A DNA stretch of 64,000 nt from Apostichopus japonicus (GCF_037975245.1 NC_092564.1:12922484-12986483); one strand, 5' to 3'. Numbered from the stretch's first letter, positions 45,416-56,099 are shown. Notes: generated by a model not told the origin, from the letters alone. Program-made: numbers and translations.

Positions 45416-47617
45416 TCAGGTATTTTTATTTCTCCTAGTAGAGGGTTAACCTGATATTTTTCTTGTATTGTCAATGTATCTCCTTTTTCTTTCTTCTTCA
45501 TATTTTTAGAAATTATTTGGGGATTAATACCCATTACATACTCCCGTTTCCACCGCCCAGTTTTACTGAATGATCCAACGATATACAAACATGCATCTGC
45601 TGTGACGACAACGAAAGTCTCCGAGAAGTGCGGATTGTTGCATTTAAAAGGGCGCTATGCTAAGTCTCATTAGGATGTGTATAGATTGTCCTATGTAAAT
45701 AAATAATTACTCAACTGAGACAAATTTACTATGAGGATCAAAGGGAACCGACGATATTAACTGACGTTGAAGAAGTTGTTATAATGTTCACTTTAAACAA
45801 TGGGATTTATTAACAGTAATTTTGAGCGTCCGCACATATTCGATTTTTTTCATATATTCACAACAACCCTTCTGTCTGAAATCTGGGCTAGTTATATAAG
45901 AAATGATGTAATTACTGTTCTCGGGAGATATTGGACAAAGTTTAATAAAGAAAGATTTCCGTTCGTTTTAAAGATAATTGGGAAAACAAACCATGATTTG
46001 TTTTTCTCACTCCTTGGGGGGAAAAAGTACAATATCACTCTTGGAAATCAGTAAAACACGTGTAATCAAAACAACAGTAAGACTAAACAATGCAACTAAA
46101 TGATGAACTCTTTCAGTATTTCATTGTAGTTATGGGTGCACAGAAAAGTTACAATACATGTTTGAAGCAGACCCGTTGCCAGATGTGGGAGGGGGAAAAG
46201 CCAAATCTTTTCCCCACTTTCAGAGTCACGGTATTTAACTTTAAGAACGCATGTGTCGATGTATGACTTTTCATGACACCATACATGAATGCTCTAAGCT
46301 TTGTTACGAATCTGAACTTTAGGTGGGGGCGGTGGGGGGGGGGGAACAAACTTTTGCTGACGTCTGTTGTAGGTTCTAAAGGGAAACATTTTCCACACCC
46401 TTTGAGAAAACTTTGTATCGGTAAGAGTGCTCAAATTGAAATAATTAGTTCTATTCCCCGTCAGAGAATTTAAGTTTAATTAACGCTTATAATGATATGA
46501 CTTTTTCATGACACCATATAGACTCTACCCTCTGTTAAGAACGTACGGCCCGGTTTGTCACGATAAAAATATTTGCAAGTACATAATAGTACGTGTTAGT
46601 AGTTGTATCCAGGTATCTCATATCTTATGGACCCTACATGATGTATTTAGCAAAGACGGCAATCCAGTGCACTACGACGCACTGAACTTTAACAAGAAGC
46701 GTCAAATACTGAATCAAAGTTAATTTGTTCGGAGAAATCCCGTTCTATGCTGAGTATGGCTAATGAGGAAACCAATGAGTAGCAGAGCACGCCGTGTTTT
46801 AACAAAAAAAAAATAGCTTATTTAGTATATATCTGTGTGTGTGGGGCTTCGCCCGCCCGCCCTCCCTCCCCCCCCCGCCATCTGAACCCCCATCTGAGTA
46901 TGCCACTGGTTTGGAGTTACATGCTTGACGTTATAACATGTGAACCTCCCCTCAACCCCTCCCTAACAACAACAGCAAGATATTTACGACTACGTCAGTG
47001 CATTGGAATATAGAAGTCATTTGACCAGGGAGCAAAGGCGCACATACGGCGGTGTTTGGGTTGGGTGTTACCCCCCCCCCCCCCCCGGCTGAAAATCTAA
47101 AGTCGGTCCAAAAGCGATGTCAGCTTGGAGCCAAATTCAGCGAGGTCTTTAGCCCATAAAAGTAAGAGTTAATGCAAACAAATTCGTTCTCTCTGTTTCA
47201 CCTTGACGACCGAGATTCTTTATAATATTAGGCTAACAAAATGCCACAGCTGAAGCCCACAAACCCACGGGACTGCGTAAGACATTCCGATAAAATTTCT
47301 CTCAGAAATGTATTTCTGTACTAAAAGATCACTTCAAAACAACAATAATTAACTGCAAACGCTGCTGCCGAAGTCCTCGGAACCCTCACCCGAGCTTGAG
47401 ACACAATTTCAGACAAAATGAAGTCCTCTGTCTCTCTCACATTATACTATCGTGATTTAACGTTCCTAAGAAAGAGCGTCCGAGTTTACGGAACTGCCCA
47501 GATTCAACATATATCCAATCATATTTACTAATTGTTTAATGTGTCTATATTGTGATAGGTCCCTTAATTGTGATGGATTGTAGTTTAAGGGAATATCTTT
47601 ACTTGTTTAATTCACAG
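45416..47617. other. gene-free stretch upstream of the fibrinogen-like exon
   Basis: Earlier exons of a fibrinogen-related gene would be expected here, but none is recognisable. Poly-G at about 46336 and poly-C at 46868 and 47070-47086 are present. TATGCCACTG ending at about 46910 looks like a hAT-type end with no identified partner. A polypyrimidine-containing acceptor (TTGTTTAATTCACAG) closes the interval. Confidence 0.4.
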
Positions 47618-47881
47618 ACATAAATGGAGGTGCCTCTGATGGTTATGCTTTGAGTTATCATCTTAACTCTGCCTTCGGTACCTTTGACAGGGACAATCAG
47701 GCAGTCGAAACTGTGCTGTTAGTCGCCATGGTGCCTGGTGGTACTATACCCGTGCAACATCTAACCTCAATGGTGACTATATGGCAGCAGATAATGATAC
47801 ATCAAGCATATACTGGTATATAATCTATCTGGAGGTCATTATAACATCAAATACACAGAAATGAAGATAAGACCTGTCTAG
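47618..47881 (+). pseudogene. fibrinogen-related domain (FReD), degenerate last exon
   Basis: After the acceptor ending at 47617, one frame gives a stretch containing LSYHLNSAFGTFDRDN, matching the part of the fibrinogen C-terminal globular domain that includes the calcium-binding Asp-rich loop. A second frame then gives NCAVSRHGAWWY and SNLNGDYMA, the Cys/Trp region near the polymerisation pocket, and SIYW. A third frame gives LSGGHYNIKYTEMKIRP before a TAG stop at 47879-47881, the usual C-terminal end of FReD proteins (ficolin, angiopoietin, tenascin and invertebrate FREPs). The frame breaks lie at about 47695-47710 and at 47817-47818 (an extra TA). The second cysteine of the C-terminal disulfide is missing from the reading frame, although a TGC sits out of frame there. 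FReD proteins are secreted lectin-like recognition molecules. This copy cannot encode one as it stands, and no upstream exons were found. Sequencing error is a weaker explanation, since the LINE relic nearby keeps frame for 213 codons. Confidence 0.87.
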
Positions 47882-48039
47882 ATACGGTTCTTTCCACTAA
47901 GTACTTGATAAGTGGGTTAAAACTATTAAACACACTGGAGTTCAGCTAATATATCATCCATATCAGCCAACAAAATTGTTACAGATAGCCCAAAATCCAC
48001 CCCCCCCCCTTCCATGTACACAACCTCCTCATGGGGTCT
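47882..48039. other. spacer after the FReD exon
   Basis: AT-rich sequence with a poly-C run at about 48000-48008. Nothing else is recognised. Confidence 0.5.
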
Positions 48040-48446
48040 GCCCGATATTCATAAGGTCCGCTATTCATAAGGGTCATTGTTCATAAGGTTCGTTATTCAT
48101 AACGTGCATTTTTTTCGATAAAAAGGTTCGCTATTCATAATGGAAATAAAGGTTCGTTATTCATAATAAAAAGGGATCATATAATTCATAAGGTCCGGTA
48201 TTCATAATGGAAACAAAGGTTCGATATTCATAATGTGCAAAACGGTTCGATATCCATAATGGACAAAAAGGTTCGTTATTCATAATGGGACAAAAGGTTC
48301 GATATTCATAATAGAACAAAGGGTTCGTAATCCATAGTAGACAAAAAGGTTCGTTATTCATAATAGGAGAAAGGGTCCGATATTCATAATCGATCAAAGG
48401 GTTCGTAATCCATAATGTGGAAAAAAGGTTCGTTATTTATAAAAGG
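48040..48446. repeat. tandem repeat, ~26-bp unit (GGTTCGATATTCATAATGG type)
   Basis: About 14 imperfect copies of a unit with a GGTTCG(A/T)TATTCATAAT core and an A-rich remainder of variable length (units 25-31 bp). It starts right after the FReD exon region. The 78-aa minus-strand open frame at 48161-48397 repeats with the array and is not a gene. The units lack the uniform spacing and unique spacers of a CRISPR array. Confidence 0.92.
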
Positions 48447-49036
48447 GCACCACCAGATAGTGGCGGATGCATAATTTTGCAGAGAATATGAGCCACACAC
48501 CCTAACCCTAACTCTAAACAGACACAGATACATCCAGGTGTGTTTTACACTCGGACTGAGGACCCCGTTGTTTCTTCCACTCTTCACGTACCCTAACCTT
48601 CACAATACCCCTTAACAATAGAATTTGTCTGAGGACCTGTTGATTCTTTTCATCTGAGGACTTGCAATTTTTTTGTTTATAGAAAAGAAAACAAGTACAG
48701 ACACACATATTCTTATGTATTATTATCAGTTATGAAACAATGATATTATATACTATTGTGTGAACAGGTATACGTTCAGATACTTTTCTCATTAACAATA
48801 GCTATTACCATATCACGACATGGGATTGGATAGATGGGATAATCTGTTGGAATTCAACATGCATTTCTCACAAAAAAATTACATCTTAAAAGGTTGTGTT
48901 GCTGAATCAAGTGCACAGAAATATTTTTCTCGCCTTTATGTATAGTTTATCTAAGCGTTAATAGATTGCGTTAAAACTGTTTCACACAGAGTTTATTATT
49001 TTTGCTCTCTGTATTCCATTTTTATATTACTGTTTA
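48447..49036. other. gene-free stretch
   Basis: AT-rich DNA without recognisable features. The minus-strand open frames at 48384-48708 have no domain signature. Confidence 0.5.
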
Positions 49037-50645
49037 CAGGGGCGTATCCAGGATTTTCTAACCCGGGGCGCGAATTACTATCTAAGCGGAGCGCCACCAT
49101 CGGTTGGCGCGCAGCGTACAAGAAAATTTCGGGTTTTGATACCCCCCAGATCACCGGAAATGGCACTTCTCGGGCTTGAAATGACCAACCAAATGTACAC
49201 TTTTGCCTGAGAACCAAGAATTTCCCAATAGTTTTTTTTCATCCATAACCTTTTTGAAGATTGTCACCAGTCACACATCCTGTTCGACCTCATTGCATCT
49301 CCTGTGGATCATTGCTTTTTGTAGGTGATTCTACGTCGGGCCCCACAATACCCGTAAGCACCATTTTTCAAGGTTTTAAGCCCATTATTTGTTCAGAATT
49401 TGAAAATTCGCAATTCTCGTGAATAAATTCTCTTCAAAAAATACCCATAATGTTGCACAAAATTTCATCTATGGACACCAATATAGAAAAACCTCCTTCA
49501 ACCCCTAACAGACCGGTCAAAATTGCACGAGTAGAGGGAAGTATGATGAAGAATGGTGGTCAGGGAATTTTCGAAAATTCAGACACAGTTTATTTATTGG
49601 TGTACAAATATTAAACCTCTTATAACGGCTACTATAAAACTTCGTTGAAGGAAATTAAAATATACCAGATATTTCCGGAACCGAACACTACGCACATCTA
49701 CAGTTTGGAGGCTGTTCATCCCGGAACGCCATTTTCATGCTCACTGGTATGATGTGATATCTGCAGTTTGCTTTTGCAGTTTGAGATCTCATGTCTTAGG
49801 ATTTTGACTTTCAATAATTTCAGTAATGCATTATGGGTCAGTATGCAATGAACATAACTAGAGAACTGTTGGCTGGGGGAAATCATTGAAATTTCAAATG
49901 CTTAACTTTTTGTTTAATTTTCCAGGGGTGAGCAAGTGCCCCCCCCCCCTTCCCTACTGTATGGAGTATAATGGAGACTACTGCACAAATACAGTTATCA
50001 AACCTAAGCATAGGGCTCATAGGAGCCCATAGGAGTTGCGCCCCACATTCTTTTCATTTCGAAAGACGCATAGTTTCAAGTTCATTACACACTGAAGGCT
50101 TCGATTCTCTATCTGCCTTCAGTTTAGGAAAGATCTTGGGATTTTCATCCATAGATATCGCTAGATATTGCTAGATGTCCATACAGTACAGTGTCCTTTG
50201 GATTTTTCGGGGCCTGATCTTGGGAAATTGCAAGTCGGGAGTGGTCACACTCCATATAGGTCAATGCACGACCTCTAGACGTCACTAATACACAACCCAA
50301 TCACTTGTTATCGATGAAGTGGCGTGTTGCCGGATTTTGCCAAGAGGTCTTGGTACTACGGGCAAAGGTCATTAATTAAGTTTCGTAACTCATCGGGCAG
50401 TGATGAGAGGGGTGGGGCGTAGGGTTGTGGGCGCGCGTTTTCATGCAGATTGGAACAATCTCAAGAAGTGGTGGCGCGTCCTTTTCTCCTTTTTTTTTCT
50501 CTTTCTTCTTTTTCTTTTCCCTTCCTTCCTCTCTTTCCTCCTCTTTTCCCCCTCTTTTTTCAGTTTTTTTTTTCTCTTTTTTTTTCTTTCCTCTCCTTCT
50601 TCCCCGGGGGGCGCGCGCCCCCAACGCCCCCTGGATACGCGCCTG
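49037..50645. mobile_element. hAT-like element with CAGGGGCGTATCCAGG ends
   Basis: The left end CAGGGGCGTATCCAGG and right end CCTGGATACGCGCCTG are inverted repeats (15 of 16). A 7-bp direct repeat, GTTTACA, flanks or overlaps the ends (49032-49038 and 50646-50652), consistent with an 8-bp hAT duplication that lost a few bases on the left. The left arm carries the shared hairpin module in minus orientation (49077-49178). Near the right end there is a ~120-bp polypyrimidine tract (about 50480-50605). No transposase is visible in ~1.6 kb, so if this is one element it is non-autonomous. It may instead be a composite of two related insertions. Confidence 0.55.
50480..50605. repeat. polypyrimidine tract
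   Basis: About 125 bp of almost pure C/T on the plus strand, interrupted once by CAG. The Phe/Ser/Leu-rich plus-strand frames and the Lys/Glu/Arg-rich minus-strand frame across it are artefacts of composition. It lies just inside the right end of the hAT-like element. Confidence 0.9.
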
Positions 50646-51216
50646 GTTTACATATTCATGTTCGATACTTATTGAGAATTGATTAGTAAAAACTTTCCAG
50701 CAGACGAAGGGGGGCGCTCCAGCATTTTGACAGAGGGCACTGTCGTATTAGTCCTGAAATCAAATTAACTCAAAAGCCAAATAAGCTTGGTTATAGACGC
50801 ACTGAGTAATTCACTAGTTCAACTTACTATGTAGATAAGCTGATAATGAATACATGGGTTGGGTAAGGATGATTACCGAAGGTATGTAAATATGCATGAT
50901 TACATGGATTAGGAATGTATGATTATTCATTCATTCATTTATTTGTTTCTTAACAATATAAATACAGATAAGTTAACTAATAAGTGACAAAACGTATCAA
51001 CAACAGGGAAAATTGTGAAAGGAAGCACTCCAAAAAATACAGAGGGCTTGTCTAGTAGAGCGCTCCCATAAGTAAATAGGGAGAACAATACAAGTAAACA
51101 GTAACACTTATATCCACCCACACACCAACCCAACACATATAACCCACCCACCCACCCCACCACCCACAATACATAAATATACACATATGCATACATACAC
51201 AATTGAATACACACAC

Positions 51217-51218
<2 letters not shown>

Positions 51219-51275
<57 letters not shown>
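51219..51275. repeat. TA microsatellite
   Basis: TA dinucleotide tract within a wider CATA/CACA-rich region (about 51183-51310). Minus-strand Tyr/Ile-rich frames here are artefacts. Confidence 0.93.
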
Positions 51276-51279
<4 letters not shown>

Positions 51280-51624
51280 TATGCATATACATATATACAC
51301 ATACACATACACCCATGTTAATATAAACATGTAAGCTAACTTACACATTCACATATACAATCATGTATATACATATATATTGGGGGAAAGAATACAATAA
51401 CAAAGGGATGGCCATGGGCGGGATTACGGGGGGGGGGGGCAAGAGGGGCCATTTGCCCCCCCCCCCCCCACTTTTTCCCAGACCTTAGTTCACTTTTTTG
51501 TCGTTTTTGCAGACAAATGTGCACAACCCTAATCGAAATTATTCCCCCACAACAGCTCTATCAAATAGGCATATTTGTCTCGAATCTAAGTCGAATTTGT
51601 GTTTAACATCGTAACATGTAGCAT

Positions 51625-52006
51625 CAGTGGCGGAGCTAGGGTATTGGTCAAGGGGGGGGGGGCGAGAATGGTCTGTAGGGGCGCTTTAGACACTATCTAA
51701 GAGGAACGCCACCACAGGTTTGCGCGAAGTACAGAAATTTTTTGAGTAAAGATACTTCCTAGATCGCTGGAAATGACCCTTTCCTGGCCTTGCTAATTTG
51801 CAGATAAACGAAGAATAAATAGGTGTCATCACCAACAAAATGTGACAAATGTCAATATGGTAGATGAGAGCGCAATGAAAACGTCAATAATCGCGAATAA
51901 ATAAAAAGTGGTGAAAACCTGAAAAGGGCGCCAGCAGTCCATTTGAGTCCGTCAGGGGGGGGGGGGGGTAGGGGGCATTGCCCCCCTGACTGTATGGACG
52001 CCACTA
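51625..52006. mobile_element. 382-bp hAT-type MITE nested in another hAT-type element
   Basis: Starts CAGTGGCGGAGCTAGGG and ends GGACGCCACTA, giving short inverted ends. The perfect 8-bp duplication TGTAGCAT flanks it (51617-51624 and 52007-52014). Internally it has a diverged copy of the shared hairpin module in minus orientation (about 51692-51792) and poly-G runs near both ends (about 51652-51662 and 51956-51968). It has no coding capacity. Its position inside 51413-53158 makes it the youngest insertion in the nest. Confidence 0.87.
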
Positions 52007-53002
52007 TGTAGCATGCAGAATAACTGGAGCTGGAGCTAGCACATGGTTCGCAGCACAGGTTACGAATCCTGGAGCTAACACACTAGCGATTCAAATCTGC
52101 ATGTTAATGAATCCGCGGCATGTGCTACAGTGCTACCTTCAGGAATTGATTTTCAACGTTGCTGCTCTACTGAATGCGTTGAATAACTAAATCCAGAGAA
52201 ACGATTAACGAAAGCCAGATTTGCATATTGGGTATATCAATAATTAAATTCAATATACTGACACATGACACCCCCCCCCGTGTCATTCAACAATATGCAA
52301 TGGCAATGCCGATGTAATTTCTTTACTGCTCGAAATCCTGGAATGATGCATGCAAATCGAATAATGTAAACGGAACCGGTGGACTTGAGGGGCTTATCCC
52401 CCATGAAAAAAGTGTGTGTGTGTGTGGGGGGGGGGTAAAGGTATGTTCAGCCCCCAATATTTGCCAAGTGCTCCAAGAAGTGGGGACCGCGGGGAGAATT
52501 TCGAAGTGGGTGCTGAACATATTCTTGATCGGTCCAATGAGTATACTAATAATTTTAGGGGGAAAGAACTGTCTAGATGCGATTTATTGTTACCAGAGGT
52601 GTCATTTTTGCTGATCTAGGATTTCCTTTTTGCTTAAATTTCAACTGATGGTGGTGCACCGCCTAAATAGTGACGTATAAGCTTCAGTTGTACATCACCA
52701 TATAAGTTCTTCTATCCGTCCTCCCTAAATTTACACAAGTTCATTAATTGTTTAGATGCAATTTGAAGCCTATATCGGTGTTAATTTTACCGATCTAAGG
52801 GTACCTTTCATCAAAAATTTCGACGCTCCTTGCCAACTGATGATGGCGCTCTGCTTAGATAGTGAAGTATAACAAAAGTTGTACATCACCATCTGACCAT
52901 ATGTTCTACTATAAATCCTCTTCAAATTTTTAAACGATAATTAACTATCTAGATTGCAGACATGAGATCCGTTTTTCAAGGATGGGTACATGCAGCTTAG
53001 AG

Positions 53003-53103
53003 CACTCGGGAAGTGCCGTTTTCGGCCATCGGGAGGGTTTGTAAAGCCAAAAAGTTTCTTGTACGCTCCGCGCCAACCGATGGTGGCGCTCCGCTTAGAT
53101 AGT
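53003..53103 (+). repeat. shared ~100-bp hairpin module (best copy)
   Basis: This segment, which includes GTACGCTCCGCGCCAACC and ATGGTGGCGCTCCGC, also occurs at 3947-4047 (plus), 49077-49178 (minus) and, more diverged, at 51692-51792 (minus). Partial forms lie near 52820-52860 and 52640-52675. Positions 53070-53089 can fold as a hairpin: GCGCC pairs with GGCGC, then ACC with GGT, around a GAT loop with one bulged A. It lies internal to the inverted ends of hAT-type elements whose ends differ. Confidence 0.85.
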
Positions 53104-53195
53104 CTTGCTGACAGTTTTGCCCCCCCCCCCCACTTTCACAACTCAAATCCCGCCCCTGGGGATGGCTACAGCGTACAAAATGAAAACTTAAAGTC

Positions 53196-53834
53196 TTAGT
53201 AGAGGTTTATAAGGGATCTAGAAAAGTTGTAATGAAAAGAGTGTACTTTATGCTTAGAAGTTAAACTCTCTGGAATGGAATTCCAGGTGCTGATGGCTCG
53301 ATAATGCAAGCTTGTCTTCGAAAAAGTTGGCCGATTGCCAGGAAGACGAAGACGATTGTTTTGACGTGTGTGATAATTTGTGAACTAGGGAATTCCGAAC
53401 GAATAAATTAGAAAACCTAAAGGTAAGAGATTGTTGAAAAAGCGATAGGTGAAGGTTGCAATATTAACTTTGAATAAGTCATTTAATTTTAACAAGTTAA
53501 GTGACTTAAAAAGTGCACTGGTGTGTTCGCGTGGTGCAGAATACGTAATATGTCTGATAGCTCGTTTTTGGAGACCAAATAACTTTCTTAAAACGGAGTT
53601 ACTAGTGCCCGACCAAGCAAGACATCATCAGCAGAGATGGGGACAAAGAAGAGTTAGATAAGTAGTACGAAGAATATGTTTCGGCAATCTATTGTTATGT
53701 CTACCGATTATTCCAACACCGTTAGTAACTTGCGAACACAGGTGCAGAGAAGTATATTTATGCCAATTAGGCCTAACATCATACGGTTATATTTTAGGGA
53801 TATAACCATTCCTTCAAACGCCGAATTTTGCATC
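53196..53834 (-). pseudogene. LINE reverse transcriptase, C-terminal fragment
   Basis: A single minus-strand frame of 213 codons ends at TAA 53198-53196 and is broken by five internal stops: TGA 53816-53814, TAA 53789-53787, tandem TGA TGA 53630-53625 and TAG 53387-53385. Recognisable stretches in order are VGIIGRHNNRLPKHIL, then LAWSGTSNSVLRKLFGLQKR followed by AIRHIT, then LFKSLNLLKLNDLFK, NYHTRQNN and AISTWNSIPESL. These match the thumb and C-terminal region of CR1/L2/Jockey-type LINE reverse transcriptases, which have the typical W-S...LQ+..R.I and NYxTR motifs. The catalytic YADD region would lie further upstream and is not preserved. There are no frameshifts over 639 bp, so it decayed by point mutation. 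Confidence 0.9.
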
Positions 53835-54793
53835 ACTAGATTACGACATACTCAATAGAAATGGCAAGTGTAAGCAAATGCTAATACTAAGAAAAGTCAC
53901 CCAGGAAAGAACCTGGGCACGAAAAACCAAACAACCGAACGGTTGATCCGCTCTCAACCCCAGTCACCTTGCATCGAGACTGTGAGATCATCGTCAGGTG
54001 TGTATCACGATTCCCCTCGAAAGGGAACAGATACTACACATGATCTGCGAAAAGGCCGATAAGCAAAGGTAATTAATTGAATTACACACGTACCTTAAAG
54101 GAGATGGATGAGTAAATATGAGCAAGTCTGTTGCCTTCCCTTCGTTTCATCCAACGTTATAATGAAAACTTTTGCTCAAAGCCATTTAACGTAAAAGGTT
54201 CAGGGTGAACTCTGGAGTATTCGTACCGAAAATCTCCTGTTGTAATATCTAAAGTACATTCGTTGGTTGGTTCTTCCGTTTGAAGTAAAGGTGGCTATGA
54301 ATAAACTACCAGTACAATTATCAAACTTGTTTCGACGAAGAGTGTTAGAGCCAATTATATCTTGCCCATACCATGTGTCAATTGACCTTCCAGTAATGGA
54401 AGCTTTTTTAATTGTACATCAGAATGTAAGCCCATTGACATGTAGAATTAATACAATTGTATCCAGAATTCAGTGCAGAAAATGTAAATTGAGGGCGGGC
54501 TATAGACACCAGAGGGATTGTTGCTTTAAGTGGCAAAAATCGCACGATCGCTATAGCTCAGATTTAAATATCCATCCATCCAATCCATTTATATATAATT
54601 AATCAATCAATCATGTTTATATATAAATGAATGTGGAATATCATATAAGGGGTGGAGGCGGGATCATTTTTATTATGGTACCGATCCTTGCTACGGCACT
54701 TTTTTGCAATACTGATTTATTGTCCTGCACAAATCACGTACATTAGGTTGTATAATTACAAACTACACTAAACTCGAATGCAAGTTGCCAACA
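53835..54793. other. gene-free stretch right of the LINE relic
   Basis: Contains a 6-bp-stem hairpin (CCCAGGAAAGAACCTGGG) near 53900 and an (AATC)3-type tract near 54598-54612. The 111-aa open frame at 54267-54602 has no domain that I recognise, and no splice or promoter evidence supports it. Confidence 0.4.
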
Positions 54794-54828
54794 TCAGTAT
54801 ACGCTTAGGCCTAAGTAAACTAGTCTAC

Positions 54829-54979
54829 ATATGAATTGGTGTTGAGCGGAGTCTTCCTGTGTCTGTTTTTCTTCTTGTAAAGTTCGAAATGCGGATCGTG
54901 AGTTCTGTTCTTTGACAGGTTTGAGAAACAACCTTGCACTGCAGGTAGATATTTTAACGTGTGCCACCATTATCGGCAT
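54829..54979 (-). CDS. candidate first coding exon, unrecognised protein
   Basis: A minus-strand frame opens with ATG at 54979-54977 and again at 54970-54968. The second is in a better context (A at -3, G at +4). The first residues are basic and hydroxylated, with few acids (VAHVKISTCSARLFLKPVK), which resembles a mitochondrial presequence, then turn Gln/Glu-rich. A possible donor follows (CATAT then GTAGAC at 54828); an alternative is AAG/GTTGTT earlier in the frame. The frame closes at 54794. A consensus CRE lies 26 bp upstream. No downstream exon was identified, so the product is unknown and a chance frame remains possible. Confidence 0.3.
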
Positions 54980-55004
54980 TGGAGAATCCGGGGACTCGTT
55001 CCCG

Positions 55005-55012
55005 TGACGTCA
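55005..55012. promoter_or_regulatory. CRE motif (TGACGTCA)
   Basis: A perfect palindromic cAMP-response element within locally CpG-containing sequence (CCGGGGACTCGTTCCCG just to its left). It sits 26 bp upstream of the minus-strand ATG at 54979. CREB/ATF sites of this form are typical of proximal promoters, but an 8-bp match can occur by chance. Confidence 0.35.
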
Positions 55013-56099
55013 GTCCACTGAGTGTTATTTTAAGTTGTAAGATTGTTATTGAAATTGGGCTTTACCTGAATAAACATGAACAACTAAACACGTACCGTGC
55101 ACATGTGCAGCGTGCCTCACTATATACATGAACTTTTCGGAAACATGATATAATCGTTTTCAACTTGACACATGATCAGGCAGAGGGGTGTGAAAAGGGA
55201 GGGGGTGTCCCCAAGTAACTTTTCAGTGACGAATTGAGGACGGTCAAAGAAAACCATGACAAAAGAAAGATAAATAGCTATGATGTATATGATACTGGAT
55301 AAGTTAACTGTTTAATACCAAAGTTTCGTGAGTCATATGGTACTGGATTATCGTCTTCTTAATCAAAACACTTAATCTCCATTTAATATGAAGTTACTGG
55401 AATCTGAGATAATGCGCATACCTACCCCCCCCCCCCCTTTAAATTTGCAGAACCTATATGGTGTCATGAAAAGGCATGTATTAATACATGCGTTAATTAA
55501 ACTTAAATTAGCTGACTTCAAATGGGGGACAAAGCGTTAGCTATTGCCACCCCCCCCCTCACATCACGGAGGCTGGTTACGAGCCTGAACATGATTGACG
55601 GCTGCATATTAACCCAACGGTATGCCGACACGGAGTTGCCTCTGTGTGCCAATAACGAATTTATTCTTTCAGCTACACCCCCCCCCCCCACGTGCGTAGC
55701 TACGCCACTGCATATAGTTCCACTCGGCACCCTTCCGATTTTTACGACGCATCTTCATTTTAGTTAATGGTTTGATGCACTTGCAATGTCTTCGATAAAT
55801 ATACTCTCAGTATCCGACAGCTGGCGACCTTGTTCGTCCAACAGAATCTTATCACAAGGCAAAAACATAGCTTTGGGAATTGATTTTGTAAGGAAGGCTT
55901 GGAGTCTACTTTGGATATATCAACCTTTACCGGCTGAAGAATGATGCATTTAATTTTAGAACGTTTCGACCTTTCATTTGACAGTAACGTTGTATTGATT
56001 TCATGAGAGTAGGCACGCAGAATGAATGGGTAAAAAATTACACTGTGGCCCGTCCGAATAGTTTCGTGCCCATCCCTGGCATATTTAATAGCTTCACTC
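55013..56099. other. gene-free spacer with a hAT-like end
   Basis: Poly-C runs lie near 55424, 55549 and 55678. The last abuts CACGTGCGTAGCTACGCCACTG (to about 55711), whose complement begins CAGTGGCG like the 51625-52006 element. No left partner or duplication was found, so only a fragment can be claimed. Overlapping open frames at 55518-55767 lie in this fragment. Confidence 0.4.

Larger units (their letters stand above)
51413..53158. mobile_element. hAT-type element inserted in the LINE, itself interrupted
   Basis: The left end CATGGGCGGGATT and right end AATCCCGCCCCTG are inverted repeats. The perfect 8-bp duplication GGGATGGC flanks it (51405-51412 and 53159-53166), which fixes both borders. 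Its total length is 1746 bp, or about 1356 bp after removing the nested 51625-52006 element and one duplication. Inside, segments around 52643, 52835 and 53075 repeat an AACTGATGGTGGCGC...TTAGATAGT motif at 192 and 240 bp spacing, and the last belongs to the hairpin module (53003-53103). No transposase frame is visible. Poly-G/poly-C runs lie next to both ends. Confidence 0.83.
50925..53834 (-). mobile_element. LINE (non-LTR retrotransposon) 3' portion, minus strand, interrupted
   Basis: The coding part (53196-53834) encodes the C-terminal part of a LINE reverse-transcriptase polyprotein. Downstream on the minus strand come about 30 bp of 3' untranslated sequence, then the inserted hAT-type element 51413-53158, then about 480 bp more of untranslated sequence. 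It ends in a short A-rich ATGA-type repeat (50925-50944), the kind of microsatellite tail found on CR1/L2/Jockey-like LINEs. A TA/CA microsatellite lies within the 3' region (about 51183-51300). The 5' part upstream of 53834 is not recognisable, so the copy is probably 5'-truncated, as is usual for LINEs. The continuity of the two 3' halves is inferred from strand and the terminal tail. Confidence 0.75.

Noticed and set aside
48161-48397. 78-residue minus-strand repeat frame, and the idea of a CRISPR array
   Set aside because: The units are contiguous and imperfect, with no unique spacers, and the genome is eukaryotic.
54267-54602. 111-residue open frame
   Set aside because: No recognised family, no promoter or splice support. 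It may be a decayed transposon part.
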